A stretch of DNA of 64,000 nt from Alteribacillus bidgolensis (GTDB lineage: Bacteria; Bacillota; Bacilli; Bacillales; Marinococcaceae). Where the stretch lies: positions 124,001-188,000 of the forward strand of contig NZ_NJAU01000003.1 in assembly GCF_002886255.1 (NCBI RefSeq), given 5' to 3'. The position numbers and the translations under genes were made by a program. This document shows positions 26,572 to 34,307 of the stretch, piece by piece. The notes under the pieces are model-generated. The model ran no database searches. It was not told the origin of the DNA and saw only the letters and a list, made by a program, of their open reading frames with translations. Every line of letters starts with the position of its first letter. Position 1 is the stretch's first letter.

Positions 26572-27016
26572 AGAAAGGTTATACCTTTTATGAGCCGGTA
26601 CATTTAAGTCAATTGCTTCTTGTACGGTTTCTCCCTCAAATCAATCACCTTGCGAAAGCCCCTCTCCTCCCCAATGTCATTAAGTTAAGCCCAAGACACC
26701 ACCGGGAATAAAATGGAATCCGAAACGGCATGGGAAAAAGCCCTGTGCGGTTTGTTTTTTTGTGCAAGCAAGGAAAAAGCATACAGCAAACAAAGCGGAT
26801 GGAATATCCGCTTAAAAAATATTCATGGGAACCGAATTATGCTACTCTGTAGACGAAGCTACCGTTATATTCAGAGATGCGTGAGGAAGTTTCCCCCCAT
26901 TATTCAGGTAGTGCTTTCTCATTTTATTAAAGACTAATAAGTGGCTTATAAAATGGAGACGATCTGTTCTGGGGCGTGTGTGAAAAGGGTGTTTTGCCCG
27001 TCAAAAGGAGGCCAAG
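26572..27016. repeat. Partial MITE copy and unassigned sequence
   Basis: Bases 26672-26690 read CAATGTCATTAAGTTAAG, the terminal repeat of the complete MITE at 29031-29233. Further on, AAATGGAATCCGAAACGGCATGGGAAAAAGCCCTGTG is shared with that copy (seen at 26711 and 29047). Between them is a 20-base insertion, and the right end is lost. The rest to 27016 is unassigned; AAAAGGAGG at 27003 is the SD of the sigma factor. Confidence 0.65.
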
Positions 27017-27973
27017 ATGAACGAAACAGCATTAGAGCTTCAGTTATTTGAGAACTTAAAGCCTGAGTTAACATCGTTCTGTTACAGAATGCTAGGATCC
27101 ATCGATGACGCAGACGATGCTGTTCAGGAAACCTTTATTCGTGTTTGGCAAAGTTGGCATTCATTCAGGCAGGATTCCTCATTCAAAACATGGGTTTATC
27201 GTATTGCATCAAACTTATGCCTGGACAAGCTAAGACAAACGAAACTCCGCACTCGCCCCGTTGACTTTTCCGATCCCGCGACATCTATTATCGCACCCAG
27301 CGAAACGTTGCCTGACTCATCCTGGGTCTGGCCTGCTCCCGCCTTTTCGGAAAATCCGGAAGATATCCTCATTCGCAAAGATACGCTTCAACTGTGTTTT
27401 ATAACTCTCTTGCAAACATTGCCTCCACGTCAACGTGCTGTTCTCCTTTTGAAGGACGTATTCGAGTGGTCCTCTAAGCAGATTGCAGAAACGTTAAGAA
27501 TGTCGCCGGCAGCCGTTAACAGCGCCTTGCAAAGGGCCAGAGAGACGATGGATCGTTCGAAACATCGTTCTGAAGAATATAGCTTGATGGATCTCGAGCC
27601 CGATCAAGAATTGCTCTCACGGTATGTGGAAGCGTTTGAACAATTTGATATCAATGCGCTGGTAGCTTTGTTTCATGAGGAAGGCCGTCTTTCAATGCCG
27701 CCTTTCGCAATGTGGGTACGCGGCAAAGACGATTTGTTCAAGTTTTTTGCGCTTACACGCTGGCATTGTGAGGGCTCCCGGTTTTTGCCGATTACGGCGA
27801 ATGGGGGTTATCCTGCTTTCGCACAGTATGTGCTAAGCGGTGAAGACTCCTACTTGGTACCCTGGGGTATTCACATTATTGAAATAAAGGACAAGAAAAT
27901 ATACCACGTCCAAAATTTCATTAATACAAAATTATTTTCCCGATTTGGGCTTCCTGCACAAATACACCGATGA
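27017..27973 (+). CDS. ECF sigma factor with C-terminal SnoaL-like domain
   Basis: A 318-aa RNA polymerase sigma factor. Region 2 is at about residues 12-80 (LTSFCYRMLGSIDDADDAVQETFIRVWQ, FKTWVYRIASNLCLDKLR); region 4 at about 125-180 (LPPRQRAVLLLKDVFEWSSKQIAETL). The remaining 130 aa (LLSRYVEAFEQFDINALVALFHEEGRLSMPP...) match the SnoaL/NTF2-like tail of ECF41-type or RpoE5-like factors, in which the tail modulates activity. AAAGGAGG precedes the ATG. The gene and its downstream reductase are more GC-rich than their neighbours, suggesting recent arrival. No anti-sigma gene is present. Confidence 0.9.
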   Translation: MNETALELQLFENLKPELTSFCYRMLGSIDDADDAVQETFIRVWQSWHSFRQDSSFKTWVYRIASNLCLDKLRQTKLRTRPVDFSDPATSIIAPSETLPDSSWVWPAPAFSENPEDILIRKDTLQLCFITLLQTLPPRQRAVLLLKDVFEWSSKQIAETLRMSPAAVNSALQRARETMDRSKHRSEEYSLMDLEPDQELLSRYVEAFEQFDINALVALFHEEGRLSMPPFAMWVRGKDDLFKFFALTRWHCEGSRFLPITANGGYPAFAQYVLSGEDSYLVPWGIHIIEIKDKKIYHVQNFINTKLFSRFGLPAQIHR

Positions 27974-28048
27974 ATATCGTAATCTAATTTCGTCTAAATA
28001 AATGAGAAACAAAATTACGATTATCAAAGATAGAAAGGACGATAGTTC

Positions 28049-28657
28049 ATGCGTAAAATCATTCTATTCATTCACAGTACTTTTAATGGAGTTGTCACTG
28101 GCGACCCAAGCGAGGACAAAACCAACTGGGCGGTCTGGAGAAATAGCGCTGGCATTGAGGAAGGTTCTCAGTATCTATTAAATATTTTCGAGACAGCTGA
28201 TACCATTTTGCTTGGCCGCGGAACCTACGAAGACCTCTCTAGAAAGTGGCCGACTAGTCGAGGGTCCAAACGGGACAATGGAGGTTCAAGCCTGGGTGAT
28301 AAGATAAACAACGCCCACAAACTAGTTGTAACAAGCGCCCGCCCGCTCGACAAGCTAAAATGGGGAGAATTTGAAGCTCCAAAACAATTGACCGGCAGTA
28401 ATATAGAAGAACAAATTAAGGACTTAAAAAATGGTGACGGTGGCGACATTGTTATTTTCGGTAGTCCAACGCTCGTGCGAACACTTGCAAATGCAAATCT
28501 TATTGACGAATATCAGATAGTCATGCACCCGGTTGTGGTCAACGTAGGTGAGCATTTGTTTGACAATCTTAAGGAGCAGAAGGAATTCCATCTCGTGGAC
28601 GTCAAAACACTTAAGGTGGGTTCTTTCTTGGTAACCTACAGACCCGCTAAAGCTTAG
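28049..28657 (+). CDS. Dihydrofolate-reductase-family protein (RibD C-terminal-like)
   Basis: A 202-aa protein of the RibD_C/DHFR fold, like B. subtilis YyaP: IILFIHSTFNGVVTG, ETADTILLGRGTYEDLSRKWPT, GDIVIFGSPTLVRTLANANLIDEY, and HLVDVKTLKVGSFLVTY. AGAAAGGACG precedes the ATG. It is 75 bases after the sigma factor. YyaP-type genes are common ECF41 neighbours and may be its targets; function is unknown. Confidence 0.88.
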   Translation: MRKIILFIHSTFNGVVTGDPSEDKTNWAVWRNSAGIEEGSQYLLNIFETADTILLGRGTYEDLSRKWPTSRGSKRDNGGSSLGDKINNAHKLVVTSARPLDKLKWGEFEAPKQLTGSNIEEQIKDLKNGDGGDIVIFGSPTLVRTLANANLIDEYQIVMHPVVVNVGEHLFDNLKEQKEFHLVDVKTLKVGSFLVTYRPAKA

Positions 28658-28864
28658 CTCAACCGGGCAGATCATTATTGTCAACACAAACAGCTACCCA
28701 GTTGATAAAGTGCAATGGACCGTCTGTTAACACAGCACGCCGACAGGCAGCTCACCTTGACTACCTACGAAGGAACTTTTGATCAAAAACACGAACATAC
28801 GCCCAGTGAGTGATCGCGCATGCTTTGAAAAAGATTGATGTTATGTTGTCGCAAGCTTTAGCCT

Positions 28865-28996
28865 TTAGGCATAGTTGTATCCAAAATGGCTAGGAGCACA
28901 TATAGTTAACCCTTCAACGTGTTCAACTAATGATTCGGGGATGGTTTTGGCACTATATAGGTCGAAGACGTCCTGCCAAGTTTTAATGGTTCGCAT
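28865..28996 (-). CDS. 43-aa ORF of unknown family, possibly truncated
   Basis: MRTIKTWQDVFDLYSAKTIP begins a 43-codon frame with AGGAGAG five bases before the ATG. It ends in APSHFGYNYA. The SD is good, but the composition could be the start of a longer lost protein. It lies just beside the MITE. I do not recognise it. Confidence 0.35.
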   Translation of the reverse strand: MRTIKTWQDVFDLYSAKTIPESLVEHVEGLTICAPSHFGYNYA

Positions 28997-29030
28997 GTAA
29001 TCTCTCCTAAAAAAATGACCCCTCGAAAAG

Positions 29031-29233
29031 GCAATGTCATTAAGTTAAAATGGAATCCGAAACGGCATGGGAAAAAGCCCTGTGCCGTTTGTTTTTTTTC
29101 AAGGGGCTTCGCTACACACTTTCACCTTCTTGTCAAGTCCTATTTTTCTTTTTCGTGCAAAAAAAAGAGCGGTTTATCTTTAACCTGCTCTTTTCTTGAT
29201 TTTTGGACCGGAGCCTTAACTTAATGACATTGC
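29031..29233. mobile_element. 203-bp MITE with perfect 18-bp terminal inverted repeats
   Basis: Left end GCAATGTCATTAAGTTAA (29031-29048) and right end TTAACTTAATGACATTGC (29216-29233) are perfect inverted repeats. The interior has no gene. A partial second copy lies at 26672-26830. The parent transposase is not in the window. I did not find a clear target-site duplication. Confidence 0.8.
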
Positions 29234-29962
29234 TCTCCTCCCTTCTCTTTTTCCGTGTAGTAAGCGGCGAAAACCTCTGTTGTAGGCAAGTGAATTTCGA
29301 CGAGTGTCGTCTGCTCACTAACTACAATATTAAAGGGAGCTTACAAGATTAATTACAAAAGTAATATATTTATTATTCTGAAGAAATATTTAAGACCTGT
29401 AGTGAAGGTGGAAAATCTTATCAACATATATAATTCACCTAATGAATGGGCTAATCTACAAAACAAAGTAGGTTTAATGGTATCAGTTATAATGTGACTA
29501 TCGAAAAGGATATACAAACGGTAAGAGATGTACTAAATGTAGATGCTTTTGCTAAAGACGAATTTTAGTATCCACCATTAGTCGTTTATGTGAATGTAAA
29601 CACTGGAATTACAAAGTAGCTAAAAGTGTTGTTCATTCATTTCGATTGTCTTCCTGAATCCGCCCTTTTGTAATTTCCTTAAAAGTACCACATAAATCAT
29701 TCACTTAACATATAAACATAAACCAAAACTATTACAAATTTATGTTACAAGAATATATTAAGGGTTACTAAGAAGGTTACTTAAAATGTTTAACTATAAT
29801 GTAATATAATAACGTTTATGTTTTAAGTGAACTTAATACTTAAACGTAACAGTTTTAATGAATAACAGCTTGACTCGTCGATACTGAAACTTCTATAGGT
29901 AACACCTATGAATGCAGAGATTAGAAGTTGAGCCAACTCAATACTTATTGAAACAAGAAATC
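29234..29962. other. Gene-free stretch ending in a par-like repeat region
   Basis: Bases 29340-29600 look like a decayed coding region with several stops and no identifiable family. Bases 29675-29870 are homologous to the region upstream of parA (41355-41570): shared words are GTACCACATAAA, ACATATAAAC, TTATGTTACAAGAAT and TAAACGTAACAGTTTTA. This is probably a displaced centromere/operator copy. Confidence 0.6.
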
Positions 29963-30151
29963 CTAAACAAAAACTGAATTAACATTCTTTATTTTGGAAA
30001 AAATCAATGGCGCATAAAAACCAAGTGGCAGTAATAAAATTAAGTTACCTAATAATTCTTTTATCGCTGGAAAGGTTAGATCATTAGTGGCGTTAACGAT
30101 AGTTTTAAAAGGTACAAAATTGTTAGTAGCTGCTGTATCCTGCTCTATCAT
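29963..30151 (-). pseudogene. VanZ-like protein fragment
   Basis: The minus strand encodes FVPFKTIVNATND...AIKELLGNLILLLPLGFYAPLIF, the pattern of the VanZ domain (PFxTI; LLGNIxLFxPFGFxLP). Only about 60 residues remain and no start with an SD is present. It appears to be a relic. Confidence 0.55.
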
Positions 30152-30217
30152 AAGAGTAATTAAGAGGGGCTAACCTATACTGAAGAAGACTTAAACAAAG
30201 TAGCTGAGGAGAATAAT

Positions 30218-30934
30218 ATGTCTGTTGAAGAGTTTGAGAACTTTTTAGAGGAAGAATGGGCAGATCACGAACAAAGTAAAGAGGAATGGAAAGATAACAT
30301 AAAAGCACAAAAACATAATTTCGCGGAGGAAGCTCAAGAAGAGGAAAACAATAAGAAGGATCTAGAATCAAAATTTCCAAAACTAGAAAATATGGATTAT
30401 TCTTTTGAATCGAAGTCTGGTGAAATAACTATTGAGGAAGAATCTGAAGCATTTTCAGCAAGTAGTACAGATTCGATTCTTGGGAGTTACGGGGATGTAT
30501 TAGTTACATTAGACTCTTCTAGTTCTTCAGGATACTTCGGGGGTCATGCAGCCATTGTCTCTGACTATAGTGATAACTGGACATTAGAATCGTTTATGGC
30601 TGGATTTAGTAGTCAATCACCAGATGAAGACGGGGTAATGTGGCAAATTAATAACTGGAAAACCAGATATGACACTGTGGCTGGTTATTGGCCACAAGCA
30701 TCTGGTTCCTCCGACTATAAAGAGGCGGCACTTTATGCTGAGAATCAGCTTCATGAACCATATAACACTGATTTTACAAACAAATGGAACACTAGCAAGT
30801 GGTATTGTTCACAGTTAGTATGGAGAGCATGGTACGAGCAAGGTGTAGATATTGATGGGGTAACTAACGGTGTAATTTTTCCTAAAGATATTACAAAATC
30901 AAATAATGTCTATGCTTTTTACGACAACTTATAA
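30218..30934 (+). CDS. YiiX/YebB-like permuted NlpC/P60 cysteine hydrolase
   Basis: A 238-aa protein. The first 90 residues are highly acidic and helical (possible coiled coil). The C-terminal domain shows the permuted papain-like order: GDVLVTLDSSS, then FGGHAAIVSDY with the catalytic His, and WYCSQLVWRAWYEQGVDI with the catalytic Cys. Such enzymes cleave amide bonds in cell-wall or lipid substrates. No signal peptide is in the frame; the frame continues open for 17 codons upstream of the ATG (LTYTEEDLNKVAEENN) to a stop, so an N-terminal signal sequence may have been lost. A terminator follows. Confidence 0.75.
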   Translation: MSVEEFENFLEEEWADHEQSKEEWKDNIKAQKHNFAEEAQEEENNKKDLESKFPKLENMDYSFESKSGEITIEEESEAFSASSTDSILGSYGDVLVTLDSSSSSGYFGGHAAIVSDYSDNWTLESFMAGFSSQSPDEDGVMWQINNWKTRYDTVAGYWPQASGSSDYKEAALYAENQLHEPYNTDFTNKWNTSKWYCSQLVWRAWYEQGVDIDGVTNGVIFPKDITKSNNVYAFYDNL

Positions 30935-30970
30935 TACTACAGAGAATACATTTCTAGGGGGTATCTTACT

Positions 30971-31012
30971 AAAAACCCCGTGCACTAAAGTGTGTACGGG
31001 GGTTTCTCATTT
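30971..31012 (+). terminator. Rho-independent terminator
   Basis: AAACCCCGTGCAC-TAAAG-TGTGTACGGGGGTTT forms a GC-rich stem followed by CTCATTTTC. It lies about 40 bases after the hydrolase stop. The A-run on the left may make it bidirectional. Confidence 0.85.
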
Positions 31013-31066
31013 TCTTGAGTGACTAGTAACCTGTGACAATATGCTTTTACTCCGAGGTGTTTTACT

Positions 31067-32134
31067 ATGAAAAAAATAGTTTTTATCTTTATTGTTATAG
31101 TATCAGTGGTAACCGTGTTTATATATTATAAACAAAATAATGAGACTAGTACATTTATTAACACACAGCCAGACTTGAATCTTAATAATGACTATATTGT
31201 ATCTTACACTTCATTTACTGAAGATAAAAGTAATTTATTAACTTTAAATGACAAAGGTATCGATACAATTCAAGAAATAAACGATAGGTCACTAGAGAAC
31301 TTAATTGCCATTAATAACAATTACTTTATACAATCTAGACAAAGTGGGAACGTATATTCCATTACAAATAAAGGTAACTTAATACAACTGGATACACCTA
31401 CTTCCAAAAATTTAACTAATAATTTTATCTTTGACGACTCAATAGGGGTTTTAACCAATAATGGTCTACATACTGAGAATGGAAAACAGATTTACAAAAG
31501 TGGCCTTCTATTTTTTCAAGAAAATGGTACATATTCAGAAATTAATTTCGACAAGGGATTCTTTACTTCAGCTGTTAGTCTAAACAATTCTTTTTATGTT
31601 TTAACATTTGATCCGTCTATAGAACAAGAAATCCTTTTAAAAATAGATAAACAAGGAAAGATTCTAAAACAATTTCCTTTAGCCAATGAAAAGCCTGAAC
31701 ATGGACATAAAAGTCTTATATCACTAGGAGACACTATATATATAATGTCAGACACTGGTAAATTATCAACAATTAAGGATGAACAACTAACTACAAAAGA
31801 GATTGGTGATTACGGTGAGGTATTTAAATTATTAAAGGATGACAAACATGTATATGTAAGTTTTTATAATGGTTTAATCTTAAAAATTGAAGAGGATAAA
31901 GTAGTTGAAAAAATTAACTTAGAAGAAAATTATTTAAATGATCAAATTTTCATAGATATCCAAGTAAAAGAAAATAAGGTCCATTTACTAACTGTTTTTG
32001 ATAAAACTTTAGGTGAACAAAAAAAGGCAATTGGTAATATTATTTCATTTAATATAACTACTGGTGATGCTATAAAAACTTATGAATTACCTGAATTGGA
32101 TAGGATTTCACCAAGCTCTTTTGAGGTTTTATAA
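31067..32134 (+). CDS. Unrecognised secreted or membrane-anchored 355-aa protein
   Basis: An N-terminal hydrophobic segment (residues 4-22, KIVFIFIVIVSVVTVFIYY) after MKK acts as an uncleaved anchor or signal. The extracellular part has repeated beta-strand patterns of about 45 residues (IYIMSDTGKLSTIKDEQ; HVYVSFYNGLILKIEEDK; KVHLLTVFDKTLG), suggesting a beta-propeller. It is rich in Asn/Lys/Asp and lacks Cys. CCGAGGTG precedes the ATG. No catalytic motif seen. Confidence 0.65.
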   Translation: MKKIVFIFIVIVSVVTVFIYYKQNNETSTFINTQPDLNLNNDYIVSYTSFTEDKSNLLTLNDKGIDTIQEINDRSLENLIAINNNYFIQSRQSGNVYSITNKGNLIQLDTPTSKNLTNNFIFDDSIGVLTNNGLHTENGKQIYKSGLLFFQENGTYSEINFDKGFFTSAVSLNNSFYVLTFDPSIEQEILLKIDKQGKILKQFPLANEKPEHGHKSLISLGDTIYIMSDTGKLSTIKDEQLTTKEIGDYGEVFKLLKDDKHVYVSFYNGLILKIEEDKVVEKINLEENYLNDQIFIDIQVKENKVHLLTVFDKTLGEQKKAIGNIISFNITTGDAIKTYELPELDRISPSSFEVL

Positions 32135-32320
32135 TAATTGGTTAAAAATGATAACAATGTTTGACTGCCAAAATCTCCGGAAGTGTAGGTAACGAGGAAA
32201 AGTTTGACTTAGTGTCGATCTTTTCCTCAAATAAATCCTGTAGAAAGTCTAAATCAGATATAGCATTTACTTAATTAGAATAGCGAAATATGAATCTTGC
32301 TGGCATTTGGTAAGGCATTT

Positions 32321-32656
32321 TTAAGTATTCGATACATCAGAGGGAGATTTATGCTGGAACTTCTTTCTCCTAAAATATAATAAAAGAAGTAAAATAATAA
32401 TATTTACTAATGAGATTCCCATACCCAAAAGCATTCCACCAATAAATAAAAATTCATTTACTCCCCAAGAATAGAAAAGCCAAAAAATAGTTCCTATTAA
32501 CCCCATTACTATATTGATGAATATTGCTATAACGCAGTGTGCAAGAACTAATCCAGTTTTTTTAATCATATTAGAAGCATATTTATAACCAACTGGTAAA
32601 CCCATTAGTATGAATAAACTATAAAAAAATAAAATTACATCGGTTTCACTTATCAT
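32321..32656 (-). CDS. Small membrane protein, 3 TM helices
   Basis: 111 aa with helices at about 6-24, 36-60 and 70-94, then a basic hydrophilic tail (YFRRKKFQHKSP). GGGAGGAG lies before the ATG. No family recognised. It converges with the preceding 355-aa gene. Confidence 0.5.
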   Translation of the reverse strand: MISETDVILFFYSLFILMGLPVGYKYASNMIKKTGLVLAHCVIAIFINIVMGLIGTIFWLFYSWGVNEFLFIGGMLLGMGISLVNIIILLLLLYFRRKKFQHKSPSDVSNT

Positions 32657-33014
32657 AGTTCTCCTCCCTTTAAGATATTCTTCTATTTATATTTTAATAT
32701 GTCATCTAAAAATAGTCTGTGGTTGTTTTCCCTCTTAGAGGTATCGTCAGCAAAACTCAAATTCATATATTATTTTCATAAATAAGGGGCAGGGATAAGC
32801 GGACGTGTCAACGGTAGCGGACCGAAGAGAGCATAAGGAGTTGACACGTTGCACAAAACCAAAACGCTGTTGTCAAAGAAGGCAAGGAAATGTATTTTTT
32901 TCCTTTGCCTTCTGCCTTAGCGGCAGCGATAAATAAAAGTTTTTGAGGTTGCCTTTTTTCAAAAAGGCAAGGTCTTTTTTTCCAGTTACAAAAACACAAA
33001 CATCGGTTATAACG
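32657..33014. other. Gene-free stretch with terminator-like repeats
   Basis: Contains the inverted pair AGGTTGCCTTTTT / AAAAAGGCAAGG followed by TCTTTTTTTCC (about 32945-32982), a likely terminator, and a longer repeat of AAGGCAAGG / CCTTTGCCTT at 32880-32915. No supported ORF. Confidence 0.45.
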
Positions 33015-33028
33015 GGAACGTACGTTCC
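33015..33028 (+). promoter_or_regulatory. LexA/DinR box upstream of YolD-like gene
   Basis: GGAACGTACGTTCC is a perfect palindrome fitting the Bacillus SOS-box core GAAC-N4-GTTC. It lies 19 bases before the YolD-like ATG. YolD genes are SOS-induced in B. subtilis with the UvrX polymerase, so the context supports the call. Confidence 0.8.
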
Positions 33029-33046
33029 TTATTAGGGGGGTTATCA

Positions 33047-33223
33047 ATGGCAAATAAACTAACTCCAGAATCAAACTTACGGTGGGAGAGTACACGTTGG
33101 GTCCTACCGGAACATCGAGAAATGTGGTTAAACCGTCAAGAAAAAGCAAAAAGGATAAGGAAGCCTACTTTAGACGAAGTCACTGGAGTTTTTCTTGATC
33201 TTTTGAAGTATATCCGGCAATAA
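33047..33223 (+). CDS. YolD-like protein, C-terminally truncated
   Basis: A 58-aa protein starting MANKLTPESNLRWESTRW, with PEHREMWLNRQ and KPTLDE, as in YolD-family proteins. Full-length members have a C-terminal beta-rich part (YxITGxxxYID...), which is missing here; a matching C-terminal part remains in the relic at 41890-42223. AGGGGGGTT precedes the ATG and a LexA box lies just upstream. No UvrX-type polymerase gene follows. It may be non-functional. Confidence 0.7.
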   Translation: MANKLTPESNLRWESTRWVLPEHREMWLNRQEKAKRIRKPTLDEVTGVFLDLLKYIRQ

Positions 33224-33271
33224 GCAGCCTTTTAGGTTCCTATTCTATTTCTTCCTTTCTAACCTGAAACT

Positions 33272-33519
33272 TCATTTGGCAATCTCTCCCCTCTGCATCA
33301 CTCTGTGTTTCAACTGTGGAAATGTCTCTCTTATTTTCTCTATCTGGGACAAATCAATTTCTACCCTTAGAGTGGTTTCATTATCATCGGCTCTTTCCTG
33401 AACTACCGGATCTACAACTTGACTATGGCCACCCAATTTTACACCTTGTGTGTTACCTACACAGTTACAGGAAATAAGATAACACTGATTTTCTAATGCT
33501 CTAGCAACATTAAAGAACC
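33272..33519 (-). pseudogene. Carbon-nitrogen hydrolase (nitrilase superfamily) C-terminal relic
   Basis: The minus frame reads ARALENQCYLISCNCVG, then LGGHSQVVDP, and TLRVEIDLSQIEKIRETFPQLKHR before a TGA. This is the standard C-terminus of carbon-nitrogen hydrolases (RAxENxxYVxxxNxVG; GGxSxIxDP; DLxxxxxxRxxxPxxxxRR). The N-terminal part with Glu-Lys-Cys is gone; the sequence joins the gabT fragment out of frame. Confidence 0.7.
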
Positions 33520-33681
33520 AATGGCACCGGCGAAGTCGATATAACGATTGCCGTCGATGTCAGTGATTTCTGCACCTTTCCCGCTTTTCGCGATATTCCG
33601 GTTTCCATTTCCTACGCCTCTCGGGATATAATGGTCTCTTGCTTCTTGCCACTCTGCTGTAGTGCGTGTTGTCTTGCTCAT
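33493..33681 (-). pseudogene. gabT: 4-aminobutyrate aminotransferase N-terminal relic
   Basis: From the ATG at 33681 (AAGGAGTG seven bases upstream) the frame reads MSKTTRTTAEWQEARDHYIP then RGVGNGNRNIA, ITDIDGNRYIDFAGAIG, the N-terminus of class III omega-aminotransferases of GabT type. After GAIG the frame runs into the nitrilase relic and stops. About 390 residues including the PLP lysine are missing. Promoter and start appear intact, so a short peptide could still be made. Confidence 0.75.
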
Positions 33682-33782
33682 GAACATACACTCCTTTTTA
33701 CGTTTTGTTACTTCCATTATGACTTTTTTTGATATAATAAAAAGAACCAAATTCGAATTTTTTATGGAACCAGAAAGGGTGA

Positions 33783-34052
33783 GTGTCGTGCTTGTTTTTC
33801 AAATCAATAGGACCACAGATTGGCTCTTTTCCTGGAACGGAGCAGCAATACCAATTATTAAAGAATAATCTGATTGAAAGACATATTGGTCGGAAAGGGA
33901 ACTACATTACCATCCAAAGTGATAATATACCGATTACCGCTTATTTCAAGAAATCTATATTAGATGCTCTGCATAAAGAAAAACAGGGAAACGAATCTAT
34001 TAGTGATGTAGTCGAAAGAATGGTAATACATAGCCTTAAAGAGGATTGGTAG
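33783..34052 (+). CDS. Unrecognised 89-aa protein
   Basis: The frame may begin at the ATG-like codon of 33783 or later, e.g. at LLKNNLIERHIGRKGNYITI. The C-terminal YFKKSILDALHKEKQGNESISDVVERMVIHSLKEDW has the feel of a small ribbon-helix-helix regulator, but a match is not certain. It starts 33 bases beyond a divergent gabT relic. Part of the plasmid-like region. Confidence 0.4.
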   Translation: MSCLFFKSIGPQIGSFPGTEQQYQLLKNNLIERHIGRKGNYITIQSDNIPITAYFKKSILDALHKEKQGNESISDVVERMVIHSLKEDW

Positions 34053-34307
34053 GAAAAATAATTGTCCTTTTCGATACTACTAATATTTTAAAGGATGCCG
34101 AGAAGTCTCTGTACTTACTAAGTAGAAAAGTCGATGTTCTGGACTCAAGCGATTTCACTAAGCACTTTCCAGTAAATGATGTATCTTTATTTATTTTAAA
34201 TAAAAGCGTATATCTACGAGTATAAGAAAAGAGACCCCGAATCAAACAGGATCCCTCTAACTACATTATTCGACATCAACTTGGTAACCCTAGTCTTTCT
34301 TGCAATC

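Noticed and set aside
29015..29318. ORFs on both strands across the MITE
   Set aside because: They are created by the inverted-repeat element and lack ribosome-binding sites.
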